From the NCBI GenBank assembly GCA_046538345.1, contig JBKHJB010000014.1, positions 1 to 22,624 on the forward strand: a stretch of 22,624 bases of DNA, given 5' to 3'. The translations under genes were made by a program, and so were the position numbers. Under the pieces are notes generated by a model. It searched no databases and was not told the DNA's origin. It was given only the letters and a program-made list of their open reading frames with translations. Each line of letters starts with the position of its first letter. Position 1 is the stretch's first letter. This stretch comes from PUND01 sp046538345 (GTDB taxonomy: Bacteria; Planctomycetota; Phycisphaerae; SM23-33). Below, piece by piece: positions 7,908-16,713 of the stretch.

Positions 7908-10900
7908 ATGAACGCAACGGCCGGAAGCTCCCAACTCATGACGGTTCCGAACATGTCCTGCCTGAGGGGCACTGGTCGGGTGGCGGCGTGTTTGGTTGTG
8001 CTGGCAATCACAGGGTGCGGGCCTGCGGAGAACCAGGCCCAGAGCCAACCCACCGTGGATCGTCAGGAAAACTCATCCCAACCGCTCGACGAAAAGGCCC
8101 TTCTGACGCTGGATGAGCTTGATCCGCGCGTCGAGCCGCCTCAGGACGCGGAGGATATCCCCGAGCCACAACCACGCGCGAAGGAAGCTCTGCAAGAGGC
8201 ACGTGAACTGCTCGAGCAGCAGGACAACTTCGCGGCGGTGCGGCTGCTGGAACGGGCCGTCGGTTTCGACCCGGACCATCCCGAAATTCGACGTATGCTG
8301 GGTTTGGCCTATGCCCGTCAGAGGAACTGGAACAAGGCGCTGGAAAACTTCCGCACCGCGGCCGAGGTAGCCCCGGACGACCTGACCTTACAGGTGTGGC
8401 TCGGTCTGTTGGCGATGGGGCAGAACCGCGACGAAGACGCGATAGTCGCTTTCCGTCGGGCACTGAAATGTTCCGATGCCGACCCTTCCAAACCGCCCGC
8501 GGCCGAGGCGCTGTTGCGGCTGGGACAAGTGCTCCACAGGCAGGACTACTACACCGCGTCGCTGGAATGCTACGAGCGGCTTAGCGAGTGGATACAGGAC
8601 CACGGGTCCGTTTACGCCGATCGTCCCGCCTTGCGGAACGTGGTGCTGCGCCCGGAGCGACTGCTCACTCCCAAAGGCGAGTTGCTGCTTGAGCTTGGTC
8701 GCGCCGAAGACGCCGCCGACGTGCTCAACCGGGCGTTCCGCATGGACCGCTCCCACCGCGAGACGGTGCGTCTGTTGCTGACGGCATTGCTTCAGAGCGA
8801 CCAATCTGAACAGGCGGTCGAGGTGCTTGTGGACATTGCCTCCGAACCGGCGCATGAGGAACACTTTGTTGAGCTGGCGGAGAAGACCTGTCGCACGATA
8901 GAAGACCCGGAGCTTCCGCTCCGGCTATGGCGGCAGTGCAGGCGGCGGGGCCGGAGCCACGGTGACCTGGCCGTTGCGCTTTCTCGCGTGGCGGCTGACC
9001 TTGGCGCCGCGGACGAGGCGGCGGTGTTGCTTTCCGAAGCTCTGGAAACCATGCCGGACAACGTTGACGCCGCCCGCGAGATGGTGCGCCTCAAGTCGGA
9101 CGCCGGCGACGTGGCCGGGGCGATGGCGTTGCTGGTGAACATAATCGCGGCCGATGCCGCCGCGACCGACGTGGCTGGAGAAGCCATTGCCGAAGTGGGG
9201 CGGGAACAGTTGGACGAGGAGCTTGCGAGGAAGCTCTCGGACCGATCGGCCGATGAAACGGACAACCGCCGCCACGCAGCGCATTATGTTGCCGGCATGG
9301 TAGCCGAACGTGCCGGGCTGGAATATCTGGCGGCCGAGCAGTATCGCGCCGCGCTCAACGCTCGCAGCGGCTTTGGCGGCGCCGCCGAAGCGCTGCTGGA
9401 CATATACCTGCGGCAGGGGCGGTTCGACAGGGCCGACGAACTCGTTGAAGGGTTTGCCGGCGACGAGGAGTTCTTCCGACGATACCTGTCGGGCAAGTTG
9501 GCGCTGGCACGGGGAAAGGCGGAATCGGCCGTGGAGTGGCTGCGGCGGGCGTATGAGCTGGACAATACCCATCTGCCGACGATTTCGCTGCTGGCCCGCG
9601 CCCACCGCGGGGTCGGGCAATCCGCCCAGGCGAGCCGCATCTTGCGAAGGGCGATTACGCTGGCGCCGCAGAAAGTGGAATATTACCGCCGACTGTTCGA
9701 CGTGCAGGCAGTGCTCGGCAGACACACCGAAGCCGAGGACGTGGTGGACGTGCTCCGCAGGCGAACAGGCGACGAGCTGACTGCCGACGTTATGACGGCT
9801 GAGCTTCACCTGGCCAAGGGCGATTACGACAAGGCGCGGGAGCTGCTCGCGGATATCAAACAGCGCGCCCCGGACCGACCGGAAGTGGAGCTGCTGGAGA
9901 TACGCGCCGCCGTCGAGACCGGCGAAGGTGAGCTTGACGAGGAGGATTTCACCCGGGCGATACGCGTGCTGTCCCGGGAGGTCGAGCGGGTCGGCGGCGA
10001 AAGCATGGCGATGCGATTGCTCATGCAGCTGGTCCAACAACGGGACCGCCCCCAGGAGGCGGTCGCCGTCTGGGAGAACCTATATCGCAAGACCCATGAC
10101 CGGTTGGCGGCCCGGTTATACGTCTCGGCTTTGGCGGAAACCGAGCAGCACGCTCAGGCGATAACCGTCCTGGAGGAAGTACTTTCCGGCGATCAGAGCG
10201 CCTACTGGGCTCGCAGGGAAATGTTGGATCTGCTCCATGAGCAGGGCCGCACAGACCGGGCCGTTGACTTCGCAAACGAATGGCTCGAACAGACCTCGCA
10301 CGAAACCGTCCGACAGATGCTGTATCGCTCGCTGGTGGGGATTCACAGCGAGGCGGAGGACTACGCCGCGGCCCAGGACGTGCTGGATGCCTGGCTGGAC
10401 GAGGCCCGCGACGCCGATACCCGTCACGCGCTTCGCATGGAGAAAATCCGCCTCTACGGCGAAGCCGGCGAATACGACCGGGCCGTGGAATTCGTTCGCG
10501 AGGCCTCTGAGTCCGTCAGCGATGACCTGCGGCTGAAGCTGTCGCTCCTTCTGTTGCTGAAAGAGAATGAGCAGTACGAAAAGGCCCTGGAACTGGTCCT
10601 GGAATGGTTGGAGGACGCTGAGGGGAACGATCGGGATATATTGACGCACTTTCGTATTGACCTGCACTCGATGCTGGAGCAGTTCGACGCGGCCGAGAGC
10701 GTTGCCGCCGAGTGGATAGAAAGGTCGCCCGACGATGTTCGCCCGCGGATGGTAATCGTATTTGCGTTGAGCGAGGCCGAGCAGTACGACAGGGCTTTAC
10801 GCCTGATTGACGAATGGATTCAGCAGCGGGAAACCACGACCGCCCCGGCCCAAAGCGAAACCGAAACACCGACCGGTGCGGAAGATGAGATTCTACAGTG

Positions 10901-11591
10901 GTGCAGACTCGTCTCGGTGCGACTGTTGATGATGCAGGATCGCAATGCGGACGCCCTTGAGCGCCTGGACTCCCACGAGTGGTACGCGCAATCCGCCGAG
11001 GCCATGAACATACGGGCAACGTGTCTGGAACAGCTTGGCCGGCGGGACGAGGCGCTGGCGGCTCTCGAGAACGCGCGCGAGCTGGACCCGGACGATGCGA
11101 GCATCAACAATAATCTCGGATACTTCTACGCCGAGGAGGGGGTTAACCTGGATAAGGCCGAGCGGCTCATCCGCCGGGCGCTGATGGACTTGCCCGACGA
11201 GGTCGCTTTCATGGATTCATTGGGCTGGGTATTCTACAAGCAGGGGCGTTTCCAGGCGGCGGTCCGCGTGCTGGAAAGGGCGCTGGGCATAGGCGAAGAC
11301 GCCGCTGACGGAGCTGCCGATGGCGGGGACCGGCAAGAGCTTGAGACGCATGCGGTGATTTTGGACCATCTGGGCGACGTTTACTGGCGGCTCGGACGGG
11401 CCGAAGACGCGCTTGAGATGTGGCGCAAGGCGCTGGCGGCCGCCGACCGGGAGGAGTCGCCCGCCGCCGATACACGCGAGGTGCTCTCGGAGACGCCGCT
11501 GAAGATAGACGCCGTCGAGGAGGATCGCGAGCCCCCGGTCGCGCCGCTGGGAGAGGGCGTCGAGACCGACGAGCAGGATTTGACGCAATAG
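7908..11591 (+). CDS. Large TPR-repeat lipoprotein
   Basis: The product has about 1,227 residues and is built mainly of tetratricopeptide repeats, a scaffold for protein-protein contacts. The N-terminus carries a lipoprotein signal, VAACLVVLAITGC, with the lipobox cysteine at residue 37, followed by GPAENQAQ. It is therefore expected to be exported and lipid-anchored. Clear TPR units start with ALQEARELLEQQDNFAAVRL and run with gaps to the end; the last ones (INNNLGYFYAEEG, FMDSLGWVFYKQGRF, ILDHLGDVYWRLGRAEDAL) are the best conserved. That C-terminal trio resembles long TPR outer-membrane lipoproteins such as Pseudomonas LbcA, from memory only. The start was chosen for GGTGAG at 7895-7900; ATG 7938, with GGAAG at 7923-7927, is also possible, and the frame is open back to GTG 7839. 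No enzymatic domain is seen and the partner is unknown. Confidence 0.88.
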   Translation: MNATAGSSQLMTVPNMSCLRGTGRVAACLVVLAITGCGPAENQAQSQPTVDRQENSSQPLDEKALLTLDELDPRVEPPQDAEDIPEPQPRAKEALQEARELLEQQDNFAAVRLLERAVGFDPDHPEIRRMLGLAYARQRNWNKALENFRTAAEVAPDDLTLQVWLGLLAMGQNRDEDAIVAFRRALKCSDADPSKPPAAEALLRLGQVLHRQDYYTASLECYERLSEWIQDHGSVYADRPALRNVVLRPERLLTPKGELLLELGRAEDAADVLNRAFRMDRSHRETVRLLLTALLQSDQSEQAVEVLVDIASEPAHEEHFVELAEKTCRTIEDPELPLRLWRQCRRRGRSHGDLAVALSRVAADLGAADEAAVLLSEALETMPDNVDAAREMVRLKSDAGDVAGAMALLVNIIAADAAATDVAGEAIAEVGREQLDEELARKLSDRSADETDNRRHAAHYVAGMVAERAGLEYLAAEQYRAALNARSGFGGAAEALLDIYLRQGRFDRADELVEGFAGDEEFFRRYLSGKLALARGKAESAVEWLRRAYELDNTHLPTISLLARAHRGVGQSAQASRILRRAITLAPQKVEYYRRLFDVQAVLGRHTEAEDVVDVLRRRTGDELTADVMTAELHLAKGDYDKARELLADIKQRAPDRPEVELLEIRAAVETGEGELDEEDFTRAIRVLSREVERVGGESMAMRLLMQLVQQRDRPQEAVAVWENLYRKTHDRLAARLYVSALAETEQHAQAITVLEEVLSGDQSAYWARREMLDLLHEQGRTDRAVDFANEWLEQTSHETVRQMLYRSLVGIHSEAEDYAAAQDVLDAWLDEARDADTRHALRMEKIRLYGEAGEYDRAVEFVREASESVSDDLRLKLSLLLLLKENEQYEKALELVLEWLEDAEGNDRDILTHFRIDLHSMLEQFDAAESVAAEWIERSPDDVRPRMVIVFALSEAEQYDRALRLIDEWIQQRETTTAPAQSETETPTGAEDEILQWCRLVSVRLLMMQDRNADALERLDSHEWYAQSAEAMNIRATCLEQLGRRDEALAALENARELDPDDASINNNLGYFYAEEGVNLDKAERLIRRALMDLPDEVAFMDSLGWVFYKQGRFQAAVRVLERALGIGEDAADGAADGGDRQELETHAVILDHLGDVYWRLGRAEDALEMWRKALAAADREESPAADTREVLSETPLKIDAVEEDREPPVAPLGEGVETDEQDLTQ

Positions 11592-11593
11592 CT

Positions 11594-11619
11594 TATAATG
11601 GCATGTCGCGAGGCGCGAC
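11594..11619 (+). promoter_or_regulatory. Possible yebC -10 box and 5' hairpin
   Basis: A perfect TATAAT lies at 11594-11599, and a perfect inverted repeat GTCGCG-agg-CGCGAC at 11605-11619 begins where the transcript would start. No -35 box is found at normal spacing; TTGACG at 11580-11585 is only 8 bp away. It could give yebC a promoter of its own with a 5' stem, but the support is partial. Confidence 0.3.
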
Positions 11620-11647
11620 TGAGAAGTTTTCCATCGGAGAGCAACGC

Positions 11648-12406
11648 ATGGCAGGACATTCGCACTGGGCAAGAATTAAACGCAAAAAGGGCGCCAACGA
11701 CGCCAAACGCGGCCGATTGTGGAGCAAGCTGGCGAGGAAGATAATCGTCGCGGCCCGCGAGGCCGGCGGAGACCCCGCAGAGAATCTGCAACTCCGCTAC
11801 GCCATCGAAGACGCCAAAGACGCCAACATGCCCAACGACAACATCGACAGGGCAATCAAGAAGGGCGTCGGCGACATCGGCGGGGCGAGCTACGAGGCCG
11901 TCGTGTACGAGGGCTACGGTCCCGGCGGCGTGGCGTTCATGGTCGAGTGTCTCACGGACAATCGTAACCGCACCGCGCCCGAGATGCGGAAGATATTCGA
12001 GCGTTCCGACGGACAACTCGGTCAGAGCAATTGCGTTGCCTGGATGTTCAGCCGTAAGGGTTCGTTCGTGGTCTCCTCCGAGCAGGGGGACGAGGATACG
12101 CTGATGGAGCTGGCGCTGGAGCACGGAGCCGAGGACGTTACACCCGAGGGCGACCTGTTCGAGATAACCTGCGATCCGTCGGTATATCAGGATTTGAAGC
12201 ACGCGCTCGCCGAGGCGGGCATCGAGACCGTCAGCGCCGAGGTCGCGCTGGTGCCGCTAAACACCGTGACCGTGGAGGGCACGCAGGCGCGGAAGGTCCT
12301 CCAACTGATGGAAGAGCTTGAAGATCACGACGACGTCCAGAGCGTCTATGCCAACTTCAACGTGCCGGATAACGTCATGGCCGAGGCGGAGCAGGCCGAA
12401 GCGTAG
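11648..12406 (+). CDS. yebC: YebC/PmpR family regulatory protein
   Basis: A 252-residue member of the YebC/PmpR/TACO1 family, described as transcriptional regulators and, for some members, translation factors acting during elongation. It starts with the family hallmark MAGHSHWARIKRKKGANDAK and shows LARKIIVAAREAGGDP, NMPNDNIDRAIKKG, YEGYGPGGVAFMVECLTDNRNRT and the acidic C-terminal part. The ATG at 11648 has GGAGA at 11636-11640. The open frame extends upstream to 11420 through the end of the TPR gene, but the MAGHSHW start is unambiguous. The frequent partner ruvC is absent; the next gene is convergent. Confidence 0.96.
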   Translation: MAGHSHWARIKRKKGANDAKRGRLWSKLARKIIVAAREAGGDPAENLQLRYAIEDAKDANMPNDNIDRAIKKGVGDIGGASYEAVVYEGYGPGGVAFMVECLTDNRNRTAPEMRKIFERSDGQLGQSNCVAWMFSRKGSFVVSSEQGDEDTLMELALEHGAEDVTPEGDLFEITCDPSVYQDLKHALAEAGIETVSAEVALVPLNTVTVEGTQARKVLQLMEELEDHDDVQSVYANFNVPDNVMAEAEQAEA

Positions 12407-12418
12407 CGGCAGTAATCG

Positions 12419-12452
12419 GTAGTCAGTAGTCAGTAGCCAGGTTTCAGGTTTC
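12419..12452. repeat. Heptanucleotide tandem repeats (two adjacent units)
   Basis: Three copies of GTAGTCA (12419-12425, 12426-12432, and 12433-12439 with one change) run straight into two copies of AGGTTTC (12439-12445 and 12446-12452). Both units are 7 bases long. The block lies in the gap between the convergent yebC and heparinase-family genes. It resembles the short tandem heptamer families known from intergenic regions of other bacteria, especially cyanobacteria. No promoter or clear terminator is seen in this gap. Confidence 0.75.
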
Positions 12453-12501
12453 CCGCATGCTGTTGCTTTCTCTGCGCCTGGTTAATTCGGAACTCGCGAC
12501 T

Positions 12502-14295
12502 CTACTGCCACACCGGCCGAAGCCGCACGATTATCTCCACACGTCCGCTGCTGTCGTCCAGGCGCAGCACCAGTCGGCGGATGCCCTCGTTGGCGGCCTC
12601 GGGCGGTTCCCGCTCGGCCGATGCCACTGAGAAAGCCGCACCCTCCGGCGACTCCAGCGTGGCGTGCAGCTTTCTGCCGTTGAGTGACAGCACAGCCGAA
12701 CCGTCCTGGCGTACTTCGATATCGGCCTCGGTGAACATCTGCCATGTGATGTCGCACTCCCTCTTGAGCGCGAATCGATCGCGGACGACCACAGCCCGCC
12801 TTTCATCGACAAGCTCAACTTCGCGCACTACTTTGGTGGCAAAATCCTTGTATGCCGAGCTGAGGTCCACGACGGCCTTTCCGTTGCCGAAGCGTACGAA
12901 CTTCGCCACGGCGTTCACGTCCTGGTTTTCGTCGTTGATGACAGGCACGTTGTGTCCCAGCGACCCCAGACGAAAGTAATTCCACCGTCGCCCGCCTTCA
13001 TGAGATTCCCAGTATCCGGGCAGGTTGTAGTCGTCCTTGCCCAGGTCCATCGCCCAGCGAACGCCGAGCGCGTCGAGAACGAAGGTTCCTGCGTCCAGGT
13101 GCGAGTGGTTTATGTTGTTCACGCCGGCTTTGACGCCCACGAAGAGAGCTTCGGGGTCATCCCACGCGCTTCGCATGACGCCGACCTCGGCCGGTCCGCG
13201 GTAGTGCTTATCCAGCTTCAGTTCTTCCGGCTCGCCTTTGACCGGCACGTACCAGATATAGTCCTGGGTCTTGGCTCCGTGTTCACCGATGGCTTTGTGC
13301 TCGGCCGCGGCGAAGGTCGGCTCGTCGTAGCGCCCGGCAAGGTACAGCAGCGCCGGCAGGTTCCGCCGCACGGAGTGCGTGCCGACATCGGCGAAGTTGA
13401 AAAGCTCGCCCGTCGGACCGGTCGTGTAAAGCGGGAAGTACCCCGCCAGTCGAAGCCCCTTGCGCCTTGAAAGTCCGAAGTCTGTCCCCAGCGCAGTCTC
13501 CATCGCCGACAGGGCGTAAGCTGTGTACTCGGTGGCGTAATTCCAGTATCCCGGTCCCTCGGCCCAGGCGCCTTCGGGTTCGTAACTGCCCAGTGCACGC
13601 GGCAGCGACTCCACGGCCCGGCGCACGATTTCCTCCGCTATCTGCGGCTCATGCTCGGCTATCGCCAGGGCGCCTATCAACAGCCCGCCGTTGCACACCT
13701 GATTCCAGTTATATTCGCTCCTCGCCCACCAGACGCCGCTGCGGTAGCGCTGCAGCCCCGGCTCAAGCCCCTTGCTCATAATCGCCTCGCGCAGCGTGCC
13801 GCGTGTCTGCTCGTCCAGATAATCATGCAGCCAATCGTATCCGATGCCCACGGCGTGGGTCATCTCGGCGGTGTCGAGGAAGTGCGAGGGGTTCCAGTCG
13901 TCGAACGCGCAGACCGTCAGCAGGTCGCGTCGGGCGGCTTCGGCGTACTTGTCCTCGCCTGTGAGCCGCCAGGCCAGCGACAGCGCATAGACCCTGTTGA
14001 GGCACTCCCTGCTGACGTGCAGCAGTCGGGGGCCGCGCTTTTTATACTCCAGCGGCTCGGCTTGGAGGTACTTCTCCGCGCGCTGCACCAAATCCCGCCG
14101 GCATTGTGCGAGTAACTCGTCGTCCTGTTCCAGACGCCGAAGCTCTTCAAGCCGCTGCTTGGTGAGGATAAGCCGTGGGTGCCCCTCCCGCAGCGGCTGG
14201 AGTGGGTCGGAGGGTGGTCTGCCGGCCTGCACGTCGTCCGCCCCCTTAAAACAGATCGCCAGCACCGCAATCAGGATGATCAGTTCGCCTCGCAT
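12502..14295 (-). CDS. Heparinase II/III-family polysaccharide lyase, secreted
   Basis: A 597-residue protein with an N-terminal signal sequence (MRGELIILIAVLAICFKGADDVQA), so expected in the periplasm or outside. The N-terminal half has the alpha/alpha-toroid of uronic-acid lyases, with YNWNQVCNGG (about 195-204) and EGPGYWNYATEY (246-257) holding candidate catalytic Asn and Tyr. The C-terminal beta-sandwich part has NHSHLDAGTFVLDALG (396-411), the conserved His motif of the Heparinase_II_III family. It should cleave an acidic polysaccharide by beta-elimination; the substrate cannot be read. The start at 14295 is fixed by AAGGAG four bases before it; the open frame extends 25 codons further without such a site. 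It lies 93 bases after a GT-C-like gene on the same strand. Confidence 0.86.
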   Translation of the reverse strand: MRGELIILIAVLAICFKGADDVQAGRPPSDPLQPLREGHPRLILTKQRLEELRRLEQDDELLAQCRRDLVQRAEKYLQAEPLEYKKRGPRLLHVSRECLNRVYALSLAWRLTGEDKYAEAARRDLLTVCAFDDWNPSHFLDTAEMTHAVGIGYDWLHDYLDEQTRGTLREAIMSKGLEPGLQRYRSGVWWARSEYNWNQVCNGGLLIGALAIAEHEPQIAEEIVRRAVESLPRALGSYEPEGAWAEGPGYWNYATEYTAYALSAMETALGTDFGLSRRKGLRLAGYFPLYTTGPTGELFNFADVGTHSVRRNLPALLYLAGRYDEPTFAAAEHKAIGEHGAKTQDYIWYVPVKGEPEELKLDKHYRGPAEVGVMRSAWDDPEALFVGVKAGVNNINHSHLDAGTFVLDALGVRWAMDLGKDDYNLPGYWESHEGGRRWNYFRLGSLGHNVPVINDENQDVNAVAKFVRFGNGKAVVDLSSAYKDFATKVVREVELVDERRAVVVRDRFALKRECDITWQMFTEADIEVRQDGSAVLSLNGRKLHATLESPEGAAFSVASAEREPPEAANEGIRRLVLRLDDSSGRVEIIVRLRPVWQ

Positions 14296-14388
14296 GTCGC
14301 TCCTTGCTACGCGTTGGTTTGTGTTGCGCGTGAAACACGCCTGCAGCCCGTCGGCATCGGACTTTCGCAAAGGAAGACCGCTGCCGGG

Positions 14389-16080
14389 TCAATAGGCGGC
14401 GTCGCCGGCGGGTCGGGTGGTAGGCCCGCGGGGCACTTGCGCCGGTGGGGTGCGCGGACCCTTGACGTACACCATCACCATCTTACCGTTCGTGGAGTCA
14501 TGGTAAATCATATCTCCAAGCCGGTCCAGCTCATCGCGGAGCAGCCGGCTGCCACGTGGTTCCCAGGGCTTGCGGCAGTATTTGCTCTCCCAGAGCAGCA
14601 GCGTGCCGTCGCGGGCCTGCCGCCACTTCTCGACGCAGTCGGCTATGCTGTACGCCGGTGCGGTGTTACTCGCCAGATAGTGTGCCACGACGTGCTGGGT
14701 GAGCATGGTATTGCCCGCGTGGGGAGAGTTTTCCGCGGCGCGCACAGCACGGGCGATGAGTCGGTGCATGAGAGAATCCGACAGCCGCAGCGGGCGGACC
14801 TGTATCCCCGCCTGAAGGACCATCAGCACGAGGAGTACACCGGCGAACACCCGGCCGACACGACCGGCGGTGTAATCGCGGGCCACGGCGAGCAGCGCGA
14901 ATGCCGCGAAGGGGGCCGCAACGATAAACGCCCATTCGACCCGGATGCCGCCGTGCCCGGCCGCGACTATTCCCGAAAGCACCAGCCAGGCGCCGAAAAG
15001 AGCCGACGCCGCGGATGCGGTCTTTCCGCGAGTCGCCGACCACAGCGCCCGCAATCCGCCGGCCGCCAGTACCGCCAGCAGTCCCGCCGCGGGCACCATG
15101 AACCGCGCGTACCCGCCGGTGGCGAACAGTCCGAAGCGGAACAGCACCACGTGAAGCGCCAAAAGCGAGAGCACCACTGCCGTTACGAACAACGCCCTGC
15201 GCTGAAGGTGGAACATCCCGACAACGGCTGCCACCAGTACGCCGAAGCCCGCCGCCATTGGCCAGACCGCGGGGTAATGGTACAGCGCCCCGGTGCCGTA
15301 CTGCGTGTCGTAGCTGCGTAAGAATATCAGCAGCGGGTCGCCTTCGGGCGGTACATCGACCATGGCCGCGGCCAGTGCGTACACCACCGGCGCCCAAAGC
15401 AGAAGCCCCGCTGCCGCCCATAGCCGGGGGCTTTTCAAAGCCCCGCCGAGAGAGCCGCGGACTGAAACGCGCATCTGCCATACGAAAGAACCCGCGAACA
15501 GCGGAGCCAGTGTCAGCGCTTCGAGCCGGGTAAGGAACAGCAAACTCCAGACAGTCGCCGACAGGACCACGTTGCCGCGCAGCAGCAGCCAGGTTCCCAG
15601 CGCCAGATACAAAGCGGCGGGCGTTTCGGTGAGCGTGGTCAGCGAAAGTGTCATCACCAGCGGCTGGACCCACACCAGCAGCGGAGCCGCAGCCGCCGCG
15701 GCGGTATCCCCCAGTATCCGCCGTGCGATGCACCATGCCAGCCAGGCCGTCAGCGCCGTCATGATCGCCGAAAGTACCCGGCAGGCGGGCAGTCCGCCCA
15801 GTCGCGCGGCGAACATCATTGGTATATTGTGCCCGGGTCTCGCCCACCAGTGAAGCGCTGTCCCCGCGTCCTGCCACGACGCGCGGGCGAACAGATAGTG
15901 GCAGGCGTCGTCGTCCTGGTAGAAGCCGTCGCTTGCCGCCGTCAACGAAAGGGATACGACCAGACCGAGCAAGGTCAGAACAGCCGCGGTGTTTCGGCAT
16001 CGTCGGCTGCCGTTGGTTACGTTTGCGGTGGTCGGTGTCTGATGGGTCACAAAGGCATCCCCAGGTTCGACGGCCGGCAT
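14389..16080 (-). CDS. GT-C-like polytopic membrane protein, paralogue A
   Basis: A 563-residue protein with about ten hydrophobic segments between about 31 and 425 and a soluble C-terminal part. Directly after the first segment comes SDGFYQDDDACHYLFARASW (50-69). An acidic motif in the first outer loop is typical of GT-C glycosyltransferases such as ArnT and PMT, with D56-D58 as candidate catalytic or metal residues. WVQPLVMTLSLTTLTET (137-153) and the late LLLWESKY motif are shared with the paralogue at 16714-18309. It probably transfers a sugar from a polyprenyl-phosphate donor outside the membrane; this is inferred from topology, and donor and acceptor are unknown. The start at 16080 has no strong ribosome-binding site. 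It is divergent from the phosphodiesterase gene and followed by the lyase gene. Confidence 0.75.
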   Translation of the reverse strand: MPAVEPGDAFVTHQTPTTANVTNGSRRCRNTAAVLTLLGLVVSLSLTAASDGFYQDDDACHYLFARASWQDAGTALHWWARPGHNIPMMFAARLGGLPACRVLSAIMTALTAWLAWCIARRILGDTAAAAAAPLLVWVQPLVMTLSLTTLTETPAALYLALGTWLLLRGNVVLSATVWSLLFLTRLEALTLAPLFAGSFVWQMRVSVRGSLGGALKSPRLWAAAGLLLWAPVVYALAAAMVDVPPEGDPLLIFLRSYDTQYGTGALYHYPAVWPMAAGFGVLVAAVVGMFHLQRRALFVTAVVLSLLALHVVLFRFGLFATGGYARFMVPAAGLLAVLAAGGLRALWSATRGKTASAASALFGAWLVLSGIVAAGHGGIRVEWAFIVAAPFAAFALLAVARDYTAGRVGRVFAGVLLVLMVLQAGIQVRPLRLSDSLMHRLIARAVRAAENSPHAGNTMLTQHVVAHYLASNTAPAYSIADCVEKWRQARDGTLLLWESKYCRKPWEPRGSRLLRDELDRLGDMIYHDSTNGKMVMVYVKGPRTPPAQVPRGPTTRPAGDAAY

Positions 16081-16140
16081 ATTTCTGTCTCAGAGGCGCA
16101 TCGGAAGCCACTCAGCCGCCTGCCTGAACAGCAAAGATCC

Positions 16141-16167
16141 TTGGCAAGACGGGATTTCGAGTATAAT
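16141..16167 (+). promoter_or_regulatory. Probable promoter of the YfcE-type gene
   Basis: TTGGCA (16141-16146, 5 of 6 matches to the -35 consensus) and a perfect TATAAT (16162-16167) are 15 bp apart, slightly short. Transcription would start near 16174, 16 bases before the ATG. It lies in the 109-bp gap between divergent genes. Confidence 0.5.
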
Positions 16168-16189
16168 AGCGATCTGGAGACGCGTATCC

Positions 16190-16684
16190 ATGAGAATCGG
16201 CATCATATCCGACAGTCACGGAAAGGCAGACCGACTTCGAGAGGCGGTTCAAGCGCTTTCGCGCGAGGGAGCGGAAACTGTGGTCCACTGCGGCGACATC
16301 GGCTCAGCGGAATGCCTGGAGGTGCTGGCTTCCAACGGGGCTCGTGCGTATGCCGTCGCCGGCAATATGGACCGTAAGGTTCAGCGGCTGGCCCACGATG
16401 CGACGCGGCTGGGTGTGGAGTTCGGCTGGGAAGTGGTGGAAGTGCCGCTGGGCGACGGGCAGTATCTCGTCGCCACGCATGGTCACGACGAGGATATCCT
16501 CGGCGAGCTTATACTTGGTCAGCAGTTCCCCTACGTCTGTCACGGTCACACCCACGAGAAGCGCGACGAGTGTTTCGGGCCGACGCGTATCATCAACCCC
16601 GGCGCTCTTCACCATGCGGATCCCTACACGGTCGCCCTGCTGGACACGGACAGCGACGAGCTGCGTCATATACCCGTCTGCTGA
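16190..16684 (+). CDS. YfcE/MJ0936-type metallophosphoesterase
   Basis: A 164-residue calcineurin-like phosphoesterase of the YfcE/MJ0936 group, which hydrolyses phosphodiesters with a di-metal centre. All metal ligands are visible: D8 and H10 in SDSH, D36 in CGD, N59 in AGN, H97 in ATHGH and H120/H122 in GHTH. The C-terminal INPGAL (140-145) is also typical. The length is normal for the family. GGAG at 16176-16179 precedes the ATG by 10 bases. It sits alone on the + strand between two paralogous - strand membrane-protein genes and ends 29 bases from the convergent one. The natural substrate is not known for most members. Confidence 0.92.
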   Translation: MRIGIISDSHGKADRLREAVQALSREGAETVVHCGDIGSAECLEVLASNGARAYAVAGNMDRKVQRLAHDATRLGVEFGWEVVEVPLGDGQYLVATHGHDEDILGELILGQQFPYVCHGHTHEKRDECFGPTRIINPGALHHADPYTVALLDTDSDELRHIPVC

Positions 16685-16713
16685 GCATCCCGCTCGGAAG
16701 CACCGCCTTCGTT

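Noticed and set aside
8925..10040. 371-codon - strand frame inside the TPR gene
   Set aside because: Antisense to clear TPR repeats; no ribosome-binding site or family resemblance.
11420..11647. Upstream extension of yebC by 76 codons
   Set aside because: It overlaps the end of the TPR gene in another frame. The family start MAGHSHW and a GGAGA site fix the start at 11648.
14179..16111. Long frames overlapping the GT-C-like gene on both strands
   Set aside because: The true frame is fixed by hydrophobic segments and by identity to the paralogue; the other frames are Arg/Gly/Ala-rich shadows.
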